A DNA stretch of 64,000 nt, from positions 1,774,200-1,838,199 of the forward strand of contig NZ_CM002285.1 in NCBI RefSeq assembly GCF_000497445.1, given 5' to 3'. This DNA comes from Streptomyces roseochromogenus subsp. oscitans DS 12.976 (lineage in GTDB: Bacteria > Actinomycetota > Actinomycetes > Streptomycetales > Streptomycetaceae). The position numbers and the translations under genes were made by a program. Positions 1 through 10,870 of the stretch are shown in pieces. How positions within the stretch are numbered: position 1 is the stretch's first letter; each line of letters starts with the position of its first letter. The notes under the pieces are model-generated. The model saw only the letters and a list, made by a program, of their open reading frames with translations. It was not told the DNA's origin and did no database searches.

Positions 1-1344
1 GGCCCCGGCGAACCGGGCCCCACGCGGGGTACGGCGCCCGGGCATGTCCGGGGTGTCCGGCAGGGCGGCCTGCGGCACGACGACAGCCTCGGCACCGCCC
101 TCCGCCATCCCGGCGAACCGCGCACTCCCACGCCGACGCTTGCGGGGCTTGACGGGGTCGGCGGGCGGAGGCGACTCGGGGGCTGGGGCTGCCGCGGGGG
201 GTGCGGCCGCTCGGGGGGTACGGGGTGTGGAGGGGGCGGCTTCGGGAGCGGGGGTTAGGGGATACGGGACTGGAGGGGGCGTGGCGGCATACGGGACCTC
301 AGTGGGGCTGTCGGCATCCCGCGACCGGGCAGACGCGCCCGCACGCGGGCCCCCAGCGGGACCGACACCATGCGGGGCCGCAGCGGAGCCATCAACATAC
401 GGCCGCCCGACGGATGTCACGCCCTGCGGGACCGGAGCGGACGAGCCGGATCGCCGAGCGCCAGCGGGCCCATCGAGATCCGGAGCGCGACCAGACACGG
501 CGGCACGCGGGGCCCGAGCCGAGCCATCGCCATACGGGACCCCAGTGGGGCTGTCGGCATCCCGGGACCGGGCAGACGCGCCCACACGCGAGCCCCCAGC
601 GGGACCGACACCATGCGGGGCGCGACCAGACACGGCGGCACGCGGGGCCCGAGCAGAGTCGGCATAGGGGGCCGGGGAGGGCGTCACCGCGTGTGGGTTC
701 TCGGCGGGGGCGGCGATGGCGTCGGGCAGGGAGGGGCGGCCCGGGGTGGGGCGGCTTGTGGTGGGGGCGGGCGTGCGGAAGGGCTCGGCGGCCTGGCGAG
801 CGGTATCGGGGGCGGGGGCGGTAGGCCAGGGTTCCTCCCGGCGCTCCAGTTCCGCCAAGCGGCCACGGAGTTCCGCGCAGCGTGCGGTGGCGCGTGTGTG
901 GTCGTCCTGGGCCCAGGCGAGGTCGAGGCGGAGGGAATCGGCGCCTTCAGGGGAGGCGGGAGCGGAGAGCAGGCGGATCAGTTCGGCCTGGCGCTCCACC
1001 GCGTAGCGCTGTTCGCGGAGCATCGCGTCGAGGCGGTCGACCAGGACGTCCCGCGCGCCGGGCCGGGCGTCGTACGCGATGAGCGCGGCCCGGTGCAGCG
1101 CGCGGGCGCGTTCCCGCTCGGCCGTGGCGGCCGCGGGGCCGTACACACCCGCGAGATCCTCCAGCAGCGCCTCCACCACGTCCCACGGCGGCACCTCGCG
1201 CCCGTCCAGGCAGGCCCGCATGCCGTCGGGGTCGCGCTGCCAGAAGACCCCGCTCCAGCCTCCGCCCTGGTCCAGGCGTGCCAGCAGACCGTCCAGATAG
1301 CTCGCGAACTCCCGTACCCCACCGGGGAGTTGATCCAAGGCCAT
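1..1344 (-). CDS. Repetitive Pro/Ala-rich protein, C-terminus outside the window
   Basis: The open frame starts at an ATG at 1344 and stays open to base 1, so the C-terminus is missing (448 codons seen). The first ~170 residues look globular and partly helical, beginning MALDQLPGGVREFASYLDGL; the rest is low-complexity Pro, Ala, Gly, Arg and Ser with an 81-residue internal duplication. Near the left edge a short RFAG motif recurs. I recall proteins with this N-terminus from Streptomyces next to a small XRE regulator, sometimes labelled UL36-like because of composition alone; that label carries no function. No signal peptide or membrane segment is visible. The N-terminal region may be the only folded part, with the tail disordered. 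Function unknown. Confidence 0.75.
   Translation of the reverse strand, partial: MALDQLPGGVREFASYLDGLLARLDQGGGWSGVFWQRDPDGMRACLDGREVPPWDVVEALLEDLAGVYGPAAATAERERARALHRAALIAYDARPGARDVLVDRLDAMLREQRYAVERQAELIRLLSAPASPEGADSLRLDLAWAQDDHTRATARCAELRGRLAELERREEPWPTAPAPDTARQAAEPFRTPAPTTSRPTPGRPSLPDAIAAPAENPHAVTPSPAPYADSARAPRAAVSGRAPHGVGPAGGSRVGASARSRDADSPTGVPYGDGSARAPRAAVSGRAPDLDGPAGARRSGSSAPVPQGVTSVGRPYVDGSAAAPHGVGPAGGPRAGASARSRDADSPTEVPYAATPPPVPYPLTPAPEAAPSTPRTPRAAAPPAAAPAPESPPPADPVKPRKRRRGSARFAGMAEGGAEAVVVPQAALPDTPDMPGRRTPRGARFAGA
288..621. repeat. In-frame 91-nt direct repeat, 243-nt period, inside the Pro/Ala-rich gene
   Basis: Bases 288-378 and 531-621 are nearly identical (a handful of substitutions) and lie 243 nt, exactly 81 codons, apart. 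A second shorter repeat (about 485-533 against 620-665) is nested in the same block. Because the period is a multiple of three the frame is kept, so the protein tail probably grows and shrinks by in-frame recombination. Confidence 0.85.
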
Positions 1345-1483
1345 CGCTCAGCTCCCACCCGGCCGCCGGCACTCTCGCCCGCCCAGGCAACACCAGCCGT
1401 GTTACGGCTCTGCTACAGAGAGTTTTCCGGCAGTGCGCGGACAGCTCAGCGCGGGACCCCGGCCGCTGCGCGGACCCGGCGCC

Positions 1484-1744
1484 TCATACGGCCACGAGCG
1501 AACACCGCGTGACCAGCTCGTCCATCGACAGCCCGAGGGCCCCGGCCAGCGCGGCCACGGTGAAGAACGCGGGTGTCGGCGCCCGGCCGGTCTCGATCTT
1601 ACGCAGCGTCTCGGCGGAGATGCCCGCCTGCGCGGCGACCTCGACCATGCTCCGGCCACCGCGCGCCTTGCGCAGCAACTGCCCGAGCCGCTGGCCGCGT
1701 TCGCGTTCTTCGGGGGTGAGAGGGGTGCGCACCATGCCAGTCAT
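1484..1744 (-). CDS. Small XRE-family DNA-binding regulator
   Basis: An 86-residue protein that is almost entirely a helix-turn-helix of the Cro/C1 (XRE) type; the recognition region includes AAQAGISAETLRKIETGRAP, followed by a helix ending DELV. I start it at the ATG at 1744 because GAGGGG lies about 9 nt upstream; an in-frame start at 1762 lacks this. The gene follows the same direction as the long protein at 1-1344 and lies 139 bp before it, so the two may be functionally linked. Near-identical 12-mers at its own start suggest autoregulation. The family is known to repress or activate nearby promoters; the target is not evident. Confidence 0.85.
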   Translation of the reverse strand: MTGMVRTPLTPEERERGQRLGQLLRKARGGRSMVEVAAQAGISAETLRKIETGRAPTPAFFTVAALAGALGLSMDELVTRCSLVAV

Positions 1745-1790
1745 TTTAATACCACCCCTCACTCACACTGCCCATTAAAATACCGGTATA
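1742..1790 (-). promoter_or_regulatory. Putative operator of the XRE gene
   Basis: On the minus strand two 12-mers, GGTATTTTAATG (1773-1784) and GGTATTAAAATG (1742-1753), sit 31 bp apart, about three helical turns, and the second includes the start codon. A 10-bp palindrome ATACCGGTAT lies at 1780-1789. The AT-rich block stands out from GC-rich surroundings. Position over the start codon fits repression by the XRE protein; this is inference. Confidence 0.5.
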
Positions 1791-1803
1791 GTTATTGTCG
1801 CGG

Positions 1804-2215
1804 CCGTAGCCCCGCAGTCACCTGCGCCTCCGTGAACGACGCCATCGTGCACGGCACCCCCTCCGGGTACCGGCTCACGGTGGGCCGAGCCCGCCCGGCG
1901 GACCCGCGCCTGATCGAGACGGCCGAGCGGGCGCCGGCGGCCGGCATCGCGGCCGTCGCCGGCAACCGTATCGGCGACATCGCCCACGCCGTCGGCCGGT
2001 CTGCCGTACGGCCTGCCGCGGCATCCCGCACGGCTTCGGCGGCCACGGCGTGTGCCGCCACATGCAGAGGACCCCGAGGTCCCGAACGAGGGCCGCCCCG
2101 GCCGAGGACTTCCGCTCCGTCCCGGCATGGTCCTAGCCATCGAGCCCATGTCGATCACGGAGACTGGTCCAAGGGTTCCTACCGAGCGGCGACAGACCGG
2201 CCAGCCCCATGGGGC
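1804..2215 (+). pseudogene. map: Decayed methionine aminopeptidase
   Basis: Pieces of type I methionine aminopeptidase are readable in all three plus frames: ASVNDAIVHG near 1826, LIETAERAPAAGIAAVAGNR with GDIAHAVG near 1910-1995, a GFGGHGVCRHM segment near 2035-2065, and DPEVPNEGRPGRG followed by GMVLAIEPM near 2070-2150. The region between the first and second pieces, which should carry the two metal-binding aspartates, is missing, and at least two frameshifts separate the rest. The enzyme removes N-terminal Met; this copy cannot. A functional copy must exist elsewhere in the genome. Confidence 0.8.
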
Positions 2216-2310
2216 GAACATGCCCACCCCACCGGATCGTGTCATCGTGGGCATGAACAGCCCCCACCCGGTTACCCGGCGGAGCCAGTCGTCAGCGAAG
2301 GAATCTCGCC

Positions 2311-4920
<2,610 letters not shown>

Positions 4921-4923
4921 AGG

Positions 4924-6726
4924 TTACGGCTCCGGGTCCACCACCATCGCCGAGCCGCCCCCGCGCCGTACCTTCTCTGCGGCTGCCAGCCACTTCCCGC
5001 CCGGCAGCCGTTGCACGCCGGTCGCCGCGCCGATCTCGGGGTTGAGCGAGAAGGAGTGCCCGATGGCCTCCAGCTGTTTCCTCAGGTCGCTGTTGTAGAG
5101 GGCGGGTTCGAGTTCGGTCTTGGCCGCGTTGCGCTGGCTCGCGCGCGGCGCGGCGATGGCGTCGACCAGCGGCAGATGCCGGTCCAGGAACTCGGTGAGG
5201 GTCTGCAGCACGGTGGTGATGATCGTGGCCCCGCCGGGCGAACCGAGCGCCACGACCGGCCGGTTGTGCCGGTCCAGCACGATCGTCGGGGAGATCGAGG
5301 AGCGGGGCCGCTTGCCCGGGCCGGGCAGGTTCGGGTCGTGCACGGCCGGGTTGGCCGGGGTGAAGGAGAAGTCGGTCAGCTCGTTGTTGAGCAGGAAGCC
5401 CCGGCCGGGCACGGTGATGGCGCTGCCGCCGGTCTGCTCGATGGTGAGCGTGTAGGAGACGACGTTGCCCCACTTGTCGGCCACGGTCAGATGCGTGGTG
5501 TTGTCGCCCTCGTACGTGGTCGGGGCCGTCGTACCGCCCTTGCCGCAGGCTGCCGGGTGGCGCGGGTCGCCAGGGGCGAGCGGGCTGGTGAGGACCGCGT
5601 CGTCCTTGATCAGGCAGGCGCGCGAGTCGGCGTACCGCTGCGACAGCAGCTGCCTGGTCGGTACGTCCTCGAAGGCGGGGTCGCCGACCCAGCGCCCTCG
5701 GTCGGCAAAGGCGATCCGGCTGGCCTCGATGAAATGGTGCAGATACTGGACCTCGCTCGCCTTCGAAAGGTCGGTCTTCTCCAGGATGTTGAGCGCCTCC
5801 CCGACCGTGGTGCCGCCGGAGGAGGAGGGGGCGATGGAGTACACGTTCAGGCCCCGGTACGACGTCCTGGTGGGCGCCTGGAACTTGGCCCGGTAGACGG
5901 CGAGGTCTTTCTCGGCCAGCTTGCCGGGGCGGGCTCTCCAGCCGGACGCGGGGTCCACGGGCGGGTGTTCGACGGTCTTGACGATGGCGTCGCCGATGTC
6001 CCCGCGGTAGACGGCATCGGTGCCCTCTCGGGCCAACTCCTCATAGGTGCGGGCCAGTTCGGGGTTCTTGAAGGTGGAGCCCACGACGGGCAGCTGCCCG
6101 TTCGGCAGGAACAGCTTCGCGGTGTCCGGGAAGTAGCGGAACCGGGTTTCGTTGGACGCGGTCTGCGAGCGGAAGGTGTCGTCCACGGTGAAGCCGTCGC
6201 GGGCGATCCGCTCGGCGGGCTTGAGGACCGTGCCGAGCCGTTCGCTGCCCCATGCGTCCAGCGCGGTCTGCCAGGTGGCGGGCGTACCCGGGGTGCCCAC
6301 GCTCAGGCCGCTGCTGACGGCGTCGGCGAAGGCGAGCGGCTTGCCGTTCTCCACGAACAGGTCGGAGTCGGCGCTGAGCGGCGCCGTCTCACGGCCGTCG
6401 ATGGTGTGCACCGTGCGGGACTTGGCGTCGTAGTAGACGAAGTAGCCGCCTCCGCCGATGCCGGAGGAGTAGGGCTCGGTGACGCCGAGCGCGGCGGCGG
6501 TGGCGACGGCCGCGTCGACCGCGTTGCCGCCGTGCCGGAGGACCTCGATGCCGGCGGCGGAGGCGTCGGCGTCGACGCTGGCGACCGCGCCGCCGTAGCC
6601 CACCGCCACGGGAACCTTGGTGACCTTCTCGCTCGTTGTAGCGGCGGGTGGCGCCGCCGCCCCCACCGACACCATGGCGGCCGAGACCGCCAGAACGGCC
6701 AGTTTCCGCATGCCAGGACGATCCAT
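4924..6726 (-). CDS. ggt: Gamma-glutamyltranspeptidase (glutathione hydrolase)
   Basis: A 600-residue precursor of the Ntn-hydrolase GGT family. It cleaves or transfers the gamma-glutamyl group of glutathione-like peptides outside the cytoplasm. The N-terminus has a Sec-type signal (MRKLAVLAVSAAMVSVGAAA). The motif NTTHLTV gives the autoprocessing nucleophile Thr410; small-subunit glycine motifs (SPGGATI, DAIAAPRA) follow. The start at 6726 is chosen because GGGAGG lies 5 nt upstream and the signal peptide begins immediately; the open frame runs further upstream without family similarity. Streptomyces usually use mycothiol rather than glutathione, so the natural substrate may be another gamma-glutamyl compound. 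Confidence 0.95.
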   Translation of the reverse strand: MDRPGMRKLAVLAVSAAMVSVGAAAPPAATTSEKVTKVPVAVGYGGAVASVDADASAAGIEVLRHGGNAVDAAVATAAALGVTEPYSSGIGGGGYFVYYDAKSRTVHTIDGRETAPLSADSDLFVENGKPLAFADAVSSGLSVGTPGTPATWQTALDAWGSERLGTVLKPAERIARDGFTVDDTFRSQTASNETRFRYFPDTAKLFLPNGQLPVVGSTFKNPELARTYEELAREGTDAVYRGDIGDAIVKTVEHPPVDPASGWRARPGKLAEKDLAVYRAKFQAPTRTSYRGLNVYSIAPSSSGGTTVGEALNILEKTDLSKASEVQYLHHFIEASRIAFADRGRWVGDPAFEDVPTRQLLSQRYADSRACLIKDDAVLTSPLAPGDPRHPAACGKGGTTAPTTYEGDNTTHLTVADKWGNVVSYTLTIEQTGGSAITVPGRGFLLNNELTDFSFTPANPAVHDPNLPGPGKRPRSSISPTIVLDRHNRPVVALGSPGGATIITTVLQTLTEFLDRHLPLVDAIAAPRASQRNAAKTELEPALYNSDLRKQLEAIGHSFSLNPEIGAATGVQRLPGGKWLAAAEKVRRGGGSAMVVDPEP

Positions 6727-6854
6727 CCGAACCTCCCGTCGGGACAGTCCGCGCAGCGTAACCAGAGCATCGTCATACCGACAGTACGCCTCGGTGTCCC
6801 GCCACACGAACGTCACACGTCGAACACCGGTACGTAGCCGTCGTCCGGGCCCGC

Positions 6855-6860
6855 TAGCAT
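6855..6860 (+). promoter_or_regulatory. -10 box TAGCAT of a probable leaderless transcript
   Basis: TAGCAT ends 8 nt before the ATG at 6869, which places transcription start at or next to the start codon. No Shine-Dalgarno is present. This arrangement is common for leaderless mRNAs in Streptomyces. No convincing -35 box is seen. Confidence 0.5.
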
Positions 6861-6868
6861 GCGCGGCC

Positions 6869-7618
6869 ATGAACGACGACGTGCGCAACATCGTCCTGGG
6901 CCTGGTGGCGACGGGAATCTCGGCCTCGCTCGGCTGGCTCGCCCGTACGTATCTGTGGCGCCGCAAGCTGCGGCGCAAGCAGGCGTTCTTCGGACTGCCG
7001 GACCACTCCGAGTCGATGCTCGTGGTCAACCGCGCGGCAGGCGGCCCGGAGCTGTCGGTGAAGCGCTACGACGTGTTCGCCCTGCTGGAACTCTCCGCCC
7101 TGATCAAGGACTGCCACGCGCGCGCCCAGGTCGTGGCGCACGACGCGACCCAGCAGGGCTTCGGCGAGCGGACGGAGTTCTGCGTCGGCGGGCCCTACTC
7201 GAACCGCCGGACGGCGGCCCACCTCTCCTCAATGCTGCCGGGCGTGTGGGTCAACACGGACACCGAACCGGTGGCGGAGCGGGGCACGTTCCGGATCGGC
7301 GGGGAGCACTACCGCATGGAACGCGGCCGGAGCGAATACGTCCTGCTCGCCCGGCTCACCGCCGACGAACAGGAGGACTCCCGCCCGGTGTTCCTCTTCT
7401 GCGGTCAGCGGGCCGTCGACAACCAGGCCGCGACCCGCTATCTCGCCCGCCACCACGAACGGCTGCACCGCAAGTACGGCACCGGTTCCTTCGTCCTGCT
7501 GCTGAAGGTGGTCAACTCGCAGGCGTACGGCCCGGATGTGGTCGAGCTGGTGGCGGACGTGACACGGGCGGCGCGGGCGCCGCTTCCGGAGACGGCCTCC
7601 GCCGACACGGCCGCTTAG
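6869..7618 (+). CDS. Membrane-anchored protein of unknown function
   Basis: A 249-residue protein with one N-terminal hydrophobic helix (IVLGLVATGISASLGWLA) followed by a basic stop-transfer cluster WRRKLRRKQ, so the bulk is probably cytoplasmic. The soluble part has motifs such as HAGACARAQ-like positions are absent; what is seen is HSESMLVVNRAAGG, FCVGGPYSNRRTAAHL and LFCGQRAVDNQAATRYLA, which read like an alpha/beta nucleotide- or ligand-binding fold with conserved GGPYSN and CGQ turns. I do not recognise the family with confidence; similar proteins occur in Streptomyces genomes as hypotheticals. The ATG at 6869 is chosen because the hydrophobic anchor begins there and a leaderless promoter precedes it. 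Confidence 0.8.
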   Translation: MNDDVRNIVLGLVATGISASLGWLARTYLWRRKLRRKQAFFGLPDHSESMLVVNRAAGGPELSVKRYDVFALLELSALIKDCHARAQVVAHDATQQGFGERTEFCVGGPYSNRRTAAHLSSMLPGVWVNTDTEPVAERGTFRIGGEHYRMERGRSEYVLLARLTADEQEDSRPVFLFCGQRAVDNQAATRYLARHHERLHRKYGTGSFVLLLKVVNSQAYGPDVVELVADVTRAARAPLPETASADTAA

Positions 7619-7727
7619 CGGTTCAACAATCTTTACCGGTACGTAACTTACCCACGGGTTACTTGCGGTAAGGGGCCACGGTTACCGTCGGGTCACTTTG
7701 CACTGTTGACGAGTGAAGGAGTGACCC

Positions 7728-9296
7728 ATGGGACATGGTCGCGCCCCTCTGCGCACCGCAGCCGCCGGAGCCGTCTCGGCGGCGCTGATCGCCGGTACCG
7801 TCGTCGGTCTGGCGCCCGCCGCCCAGGCCGCCGTCCCGTCCGTCCGTTTCGTCGACATCACCGGCGACGGCGGCACCGTACTGAAGGCGAACGTCGTCAC
7901 ACCCGCCGGCGCGGACGGCTCGCACCACTACCCGCTCATCGTGCTGCCCACGAGCTGGTCCCTTCCCCAGGTGGAGTATCTGGCGCAGGCGCAGAAGCTC
8001 GCCGACGACGGCTATGTGGTGCTCACCTACAACGTGCGCGGTTTCTGGCAGTCCGGCGGCCAGATAGAAGTGGCCGGTCCGCCGGACATAGCGGACGCCT
8101 CCAAGGTCATCGACTGGGCCCTCGCGCACACTCCGGCCGATCCGGCGCACGTCGGCATGGCGGGGGTGTCGTACGGCGCCGGGATCAGTCTGCTCGCCGC
8201 CGCGCACGACAAGCGGATCAAGGCCGTGGCGGCGCTCAGCGGCTGGGCGGACCTGGTCGCCTCGATCTACTCGGGCCGCACCCAGCACGTCCAGGCGCTC
8301 GGCGTGCTGGACGGCGCGGCCACCCTCACCGGCCGGGAGAGCCCCGAACTGCGGGAGATCTTCGACAACCTGTACTCGTCGAACCTGTCCAAGGAACAGG
8401 AGATGATCGACTGGGGGCGGAAACGTTCCGCCGCGACCTATGTCGACCAGTTGAACAAGAACGGCGCGGCCGTCATGCTCGCCAACGCCTGGGGCGACAC
8501 CATCTTCCCGGCGAACCAGTACGCCGACTTCTACCAGAAGCTCAAGGTGCCCAAGCGCCTGGAGCTGCGCCCCGGAGACCACGCCACCGCCGAGCTGACC
8601 GGCCTGTTCGGGCTGCCCAACGACGTCTGGACGGACACCGAGCGCTGGTTCGACCACTATCTGAGGGGCGCCGGCAACGGCATCGACCGCGAGCAGCCGG
8701 TCCAGCTGGAGTCCCGTAGCGCGGGGGGATACGAGGGCTACCCGGACTGGAAGTCGGTCGGCGCCGCGCGCCGGAAGATCGCGCTCGCCGACTCCACCAC
8801 CATCCACGCAGGCGTCGACTCCGGCGCGGACGGCGGGATCGTCTTCCTGTCCAGCATCCTCGACCAGATCGCCCAGCTGCCGCCCATGGCCTCCATCCCG
8901 CTGCTGCCGCGCCGCTGGGCGGCCGTATGGCAGTCGGAGCGGTACGACACCGCCCAGCAGGTGCGCGGCACGGCCACCCTGCACACCACCCTCACCCCGA
9001 CCGCCGAGAGCGGCACCCTCGTCGCCTATCTCTACGACGTCGGGCCTCTCGGCCTCGGCAAGCTGGTCACCCACGCCCCGTACACCTGGCACGGGCGGAC
9101 GCCCGGCGAGCCGTTCGACGTCGACCTGGACCTGTTCTCCACGGCCTACGACGTTCCCGCCGGGCACCGCCTCGCCGTCGTGGTCGACACGGTCGACCCG
9201 CTGTACATCGAGCACAACCCGTCCGGCGCGCAGCTGACCTTCTCCTCGCCCTCGGACGACCCGTCGTACGTGTCCGTCCCCGTGCGCGAGCAGTGA
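7728..9296 (+). CDS. Exported CocE/NonD-type alpha/beta hydrolase (X-Pro dipeptidyl-peptidase-like)
   Basis: A 522-residue protein with a clear signal peptide ending APAAQAA. The N-terminal half is an alpha/beta hydrolase with a nucleophile elbow GVSYGAG (serine near residue 150) and the oxyanion-region RGFWQSGG typical of S15/CocE enzymes; the C-terminal third is the jelly-roll domain of the X-Pro dipeptidyl-peptidase C-terminal type (ATLHTTLTPTAESGTLVAYL onward). It likely hydrolyses a peptide or ester outside the cell. GAAGGAGTG lies just upstream of the ATG. Specificity cannot be assigned between peptidase and esterase. Confidence 0.9.
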   Translation: MGHGRAPLRTAAAGAVSAALIAGTVVGLAPAAQAAVPSVRFVDITGDGGTVLKANVVTPAGADGSHHYPLIVLPTSWSLPQVEYLAQAQKLADDGYVVLTYNVRGFWQSGGQIEVAGPPDIADASKVIDWALAHTPADPAHVGMAGVSYGAGISLLAAAHDKRIKAVAALSGWADLVASIYSGRTQHVQALGVLDGAATLTGRESPELREIFDNLYSSNLSKEQEMIDWGRKRSAATYVDQLNKNGAAVMLANAWGDTIFPANQYADFYQKLKVPKRLELRPGDHATAELTGLFGLPNDVWTDTERWFDHYLRGAGNGIDREQPVQLESRSAGGYEGYPDWKSVGAARRKIALADSTTIHAGVDSGADGGIVFLSSILDQIAQLPPMASIPLLPRRWAAVWQSERYDTAQQVRGTATLHTTLTPTAESGTLVAYLYDVGPLGLGKLVTHAPYTWHGRTPGEPFDVDLDLFSTAYDVPAGHRLAVVVDTVDPLYIEHNPSGAQLTFSSPSDDPSYVSVPVREQ

Positions 9297-9320
9297 TCTC
9301 CGGCTGCCGCCGGACGAGCC

Positions 9321-9357
9321 TGGCCCGAAAACTGCCGCCCCTAGGGTTTCGGGGCCA
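9321..9357. terminator. Bidirectional terminator hairpin between convergent genes
   Basis: TGGCCCGAAAA (9321-9331) pairs with GTTTCGGGGCCA (9346-9357), one mismatch, around the TAG stop of the minus-strand permease gene. The convergent position fits termination from both sides. Confidence 0.7.
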
Positions 9358-10219
9358 TGGGCGGCTCTCCACCCGGCAGCAGTGCCCCAGGCCCGGCCGT
9401 GGCGACTGTCACGGCCTCGGTCTTGGGGCTGCGCTGCTCACGGCGGGACACCCAGCCGGCGAACCACGAGAGCAGCATGCACATCCCGATGTAGATCGGC
9501 GAGATCACCATCACCACAGGGATGAACGGCAAATCGTAGTCGAGGTTGGAGGCGATGAGCTTCCCGGCATGGAGGAACTCCTCGTAGGTGATGAGGTAGC
9601 CGAGGGAGGTGTCCTTCAGGGCGACCACCAACTGGCTGATGATGGCGGGCAGCATGGCGCGTACCGCCTGTGGGACGAGGACGTGCGCCATGACCTGCGT
9701 CTTGCGCATACCGAGCGCGAACGCGGCCTCGCGCTGGCCGCGTTCGACGGCGTTCACCCCGGAGCGGAAGACCTCGGCGAGCACCGAGCCGTTGTAGAGG
9801 GTGAGTCCGGCGACCAGCGCGGGCAGTGGCTGGACCTTCAGCGCCACGAAGATGAAGAAGATCATCACCAGCACGGGCATGGCACGGAAGAACTCCACGA
9901 CGAGCGTGGCCGGCCAGCGCACGGTCCGGTGGTCCGACAGCCGGCCGACGGCCAGCACTCCGCCCAGGGCCAGGGAGAGCACGGCGGCGATACCGAAGGC
10001 CTTGAGCGTGTTGCCGAGGCCGCGCAGCAGCAGTTCCTGGATGCCCTTGTACTCGAACGGCATCCACTTGGTGTAAGTGAACTGCTCGGTGTCGAAGAGG
10101 AGATACAGCACCCAGGCGATCAGGCCGAGGAGGACGGCGACTGCGAGGACGCCGTAGCGGCGGTGCCGCTGCCGGGTGCGGGGTCCGGGAACGTCGTAGA
10201 GGGCGGTGGTGTCGGTCAT
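9341..10219 (-). CDS. gluD: Glutamate-type amino acid ABC transporter permease
   Basis: A 292-residue HisM/GlnP-family integral membrane protein, last gene of the four-gene uptake operon. It has about five to six membrane helices and the EAA cytoplasmic loop (REAAFALGMRKTQVMAHVLV) that contacts the ATPase. The N-terminal cytoplasmic extension and a Pro-rich tail are typical of the actinobacterial GluD. The ATG at 10219 overlaps the stop of the preceding permease by 4 bp (ATGA), so the two are translationally coupled. Gene order ATPase, binding protein, permease, permease matches gluABCD of Corynebacterium and Streptomyces. Confidence 0.92.
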   Translation of the reverse strand: MTDTTALYDVPGPRTRQRHRRYGVLAVAVLLGLIAWVLYLLFDTEQFTYTKWMPFEYKGIQELLLRGLGNTLKAFGIAAVLSLALGGVLAVGRLSDHRTVRWPATLVVEFFRAMPVLVMIFFIFVALKVQPLPALVAGLTLYNGSVLAEVFRSGVNAVERGQREAAFALGMRKTQVMAHVLVPQAVRAMLPAIISQLVVALKDTSLGYLITYEEFLHAGKLIASNLDYDLPFIPVVMVISPIYIGMCMLLSWFAGWVSRREQRSPKTEAVTVATAGPGALLPGGEPPMAPKP

Positions 10220-10860
10220 CGGGCGATTCCCGAGGTGCGCTCCAGCACATGGAACAGCGCGCTGATGGCGAGCGTGATGACCAGGTAGCCGAGGGCGATC
10301 CAGACGAAGGTCCAGACGATGTTGTAGCCGAGTTCGTTGAGGGTCTTGTAGGTGCCGAGCAGTTCGGTGACGCTGAACGCGCCCGCGATGGCGGAGTTCT
10401 TGGCGAGCGCGATGAGGGTGGAGCCGATCGGCGGGATCACCGAGCGGAAGGCCTGCGGCAGGACGACCAGGCTCAGCGTCTGGCCGAAGGTCATGCCGAG
10501 GCTGCGGGCCGCCTCGCCCTGCCCCTTGGGCACGGTGTTGATGCCGGAGCGCAGCGCCTCGCAGATGAACGCCGAGGTGTAGCAGCCCAGGGCGAGGACC
10601 GCGAACACCTTGAAGGGCAGCACGAGTCCGAACCTCGGCAGTCCGAGCAGCACCGCGAAGAAGAGCAGGGTGAGCGGGGTGTTGCGCAGCACGGTGACCC
10701 ACACCGTGCCGAAGACGCGCAGCGAGCCGATGGGCGCGACCCGGAAGGACGCCGTCACGAAGCCCAGGACGAGGGCCAACAGGGAGGAGTAGACGGTCAG
10801 TTCGACCGTGCCGAGGAAACCTTCCCGGTAGGCGGTGAAGTTGTCTGTCAGTACGTTCAT
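10216..10860 (-). CDS. gluC: Glutamate-type amino acid ABC transporter permease
   Basis: A 214-residue HisQ/GlnP-family permease, near the usual GluC length, with EAA loop GEAARSLGMTFGQTLSLVVL and RNTPLTLLFF, the conserved amino-acid permease motif near helix 2. It forms a heterodimer with the downstream GluD-like permease. It lies 10 bp after the binding-protein gene. Confidence 0.92.
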   Translation of the reverse strand: MNVLTDNFTAYREGFLGTVELTVYSSLLALVLGFVTASFRVAPIGSLRVFGTVWVTVLRNTPLTLLFFAVLLGLPRFGLVLPFKVFAVLALGCYTSAFICEALRSGINTVPKGQGEAARSLGMTFGQTLSLVVLPQAFRSVIPPIGSTLIALAKNSAIAGAFSVTELLGTYKTLNELGYNIVWTFVWIALGYLVITLAISALFHVLERTSGIAR

Positions 10861-10870
10861 GCCGTCCTCG

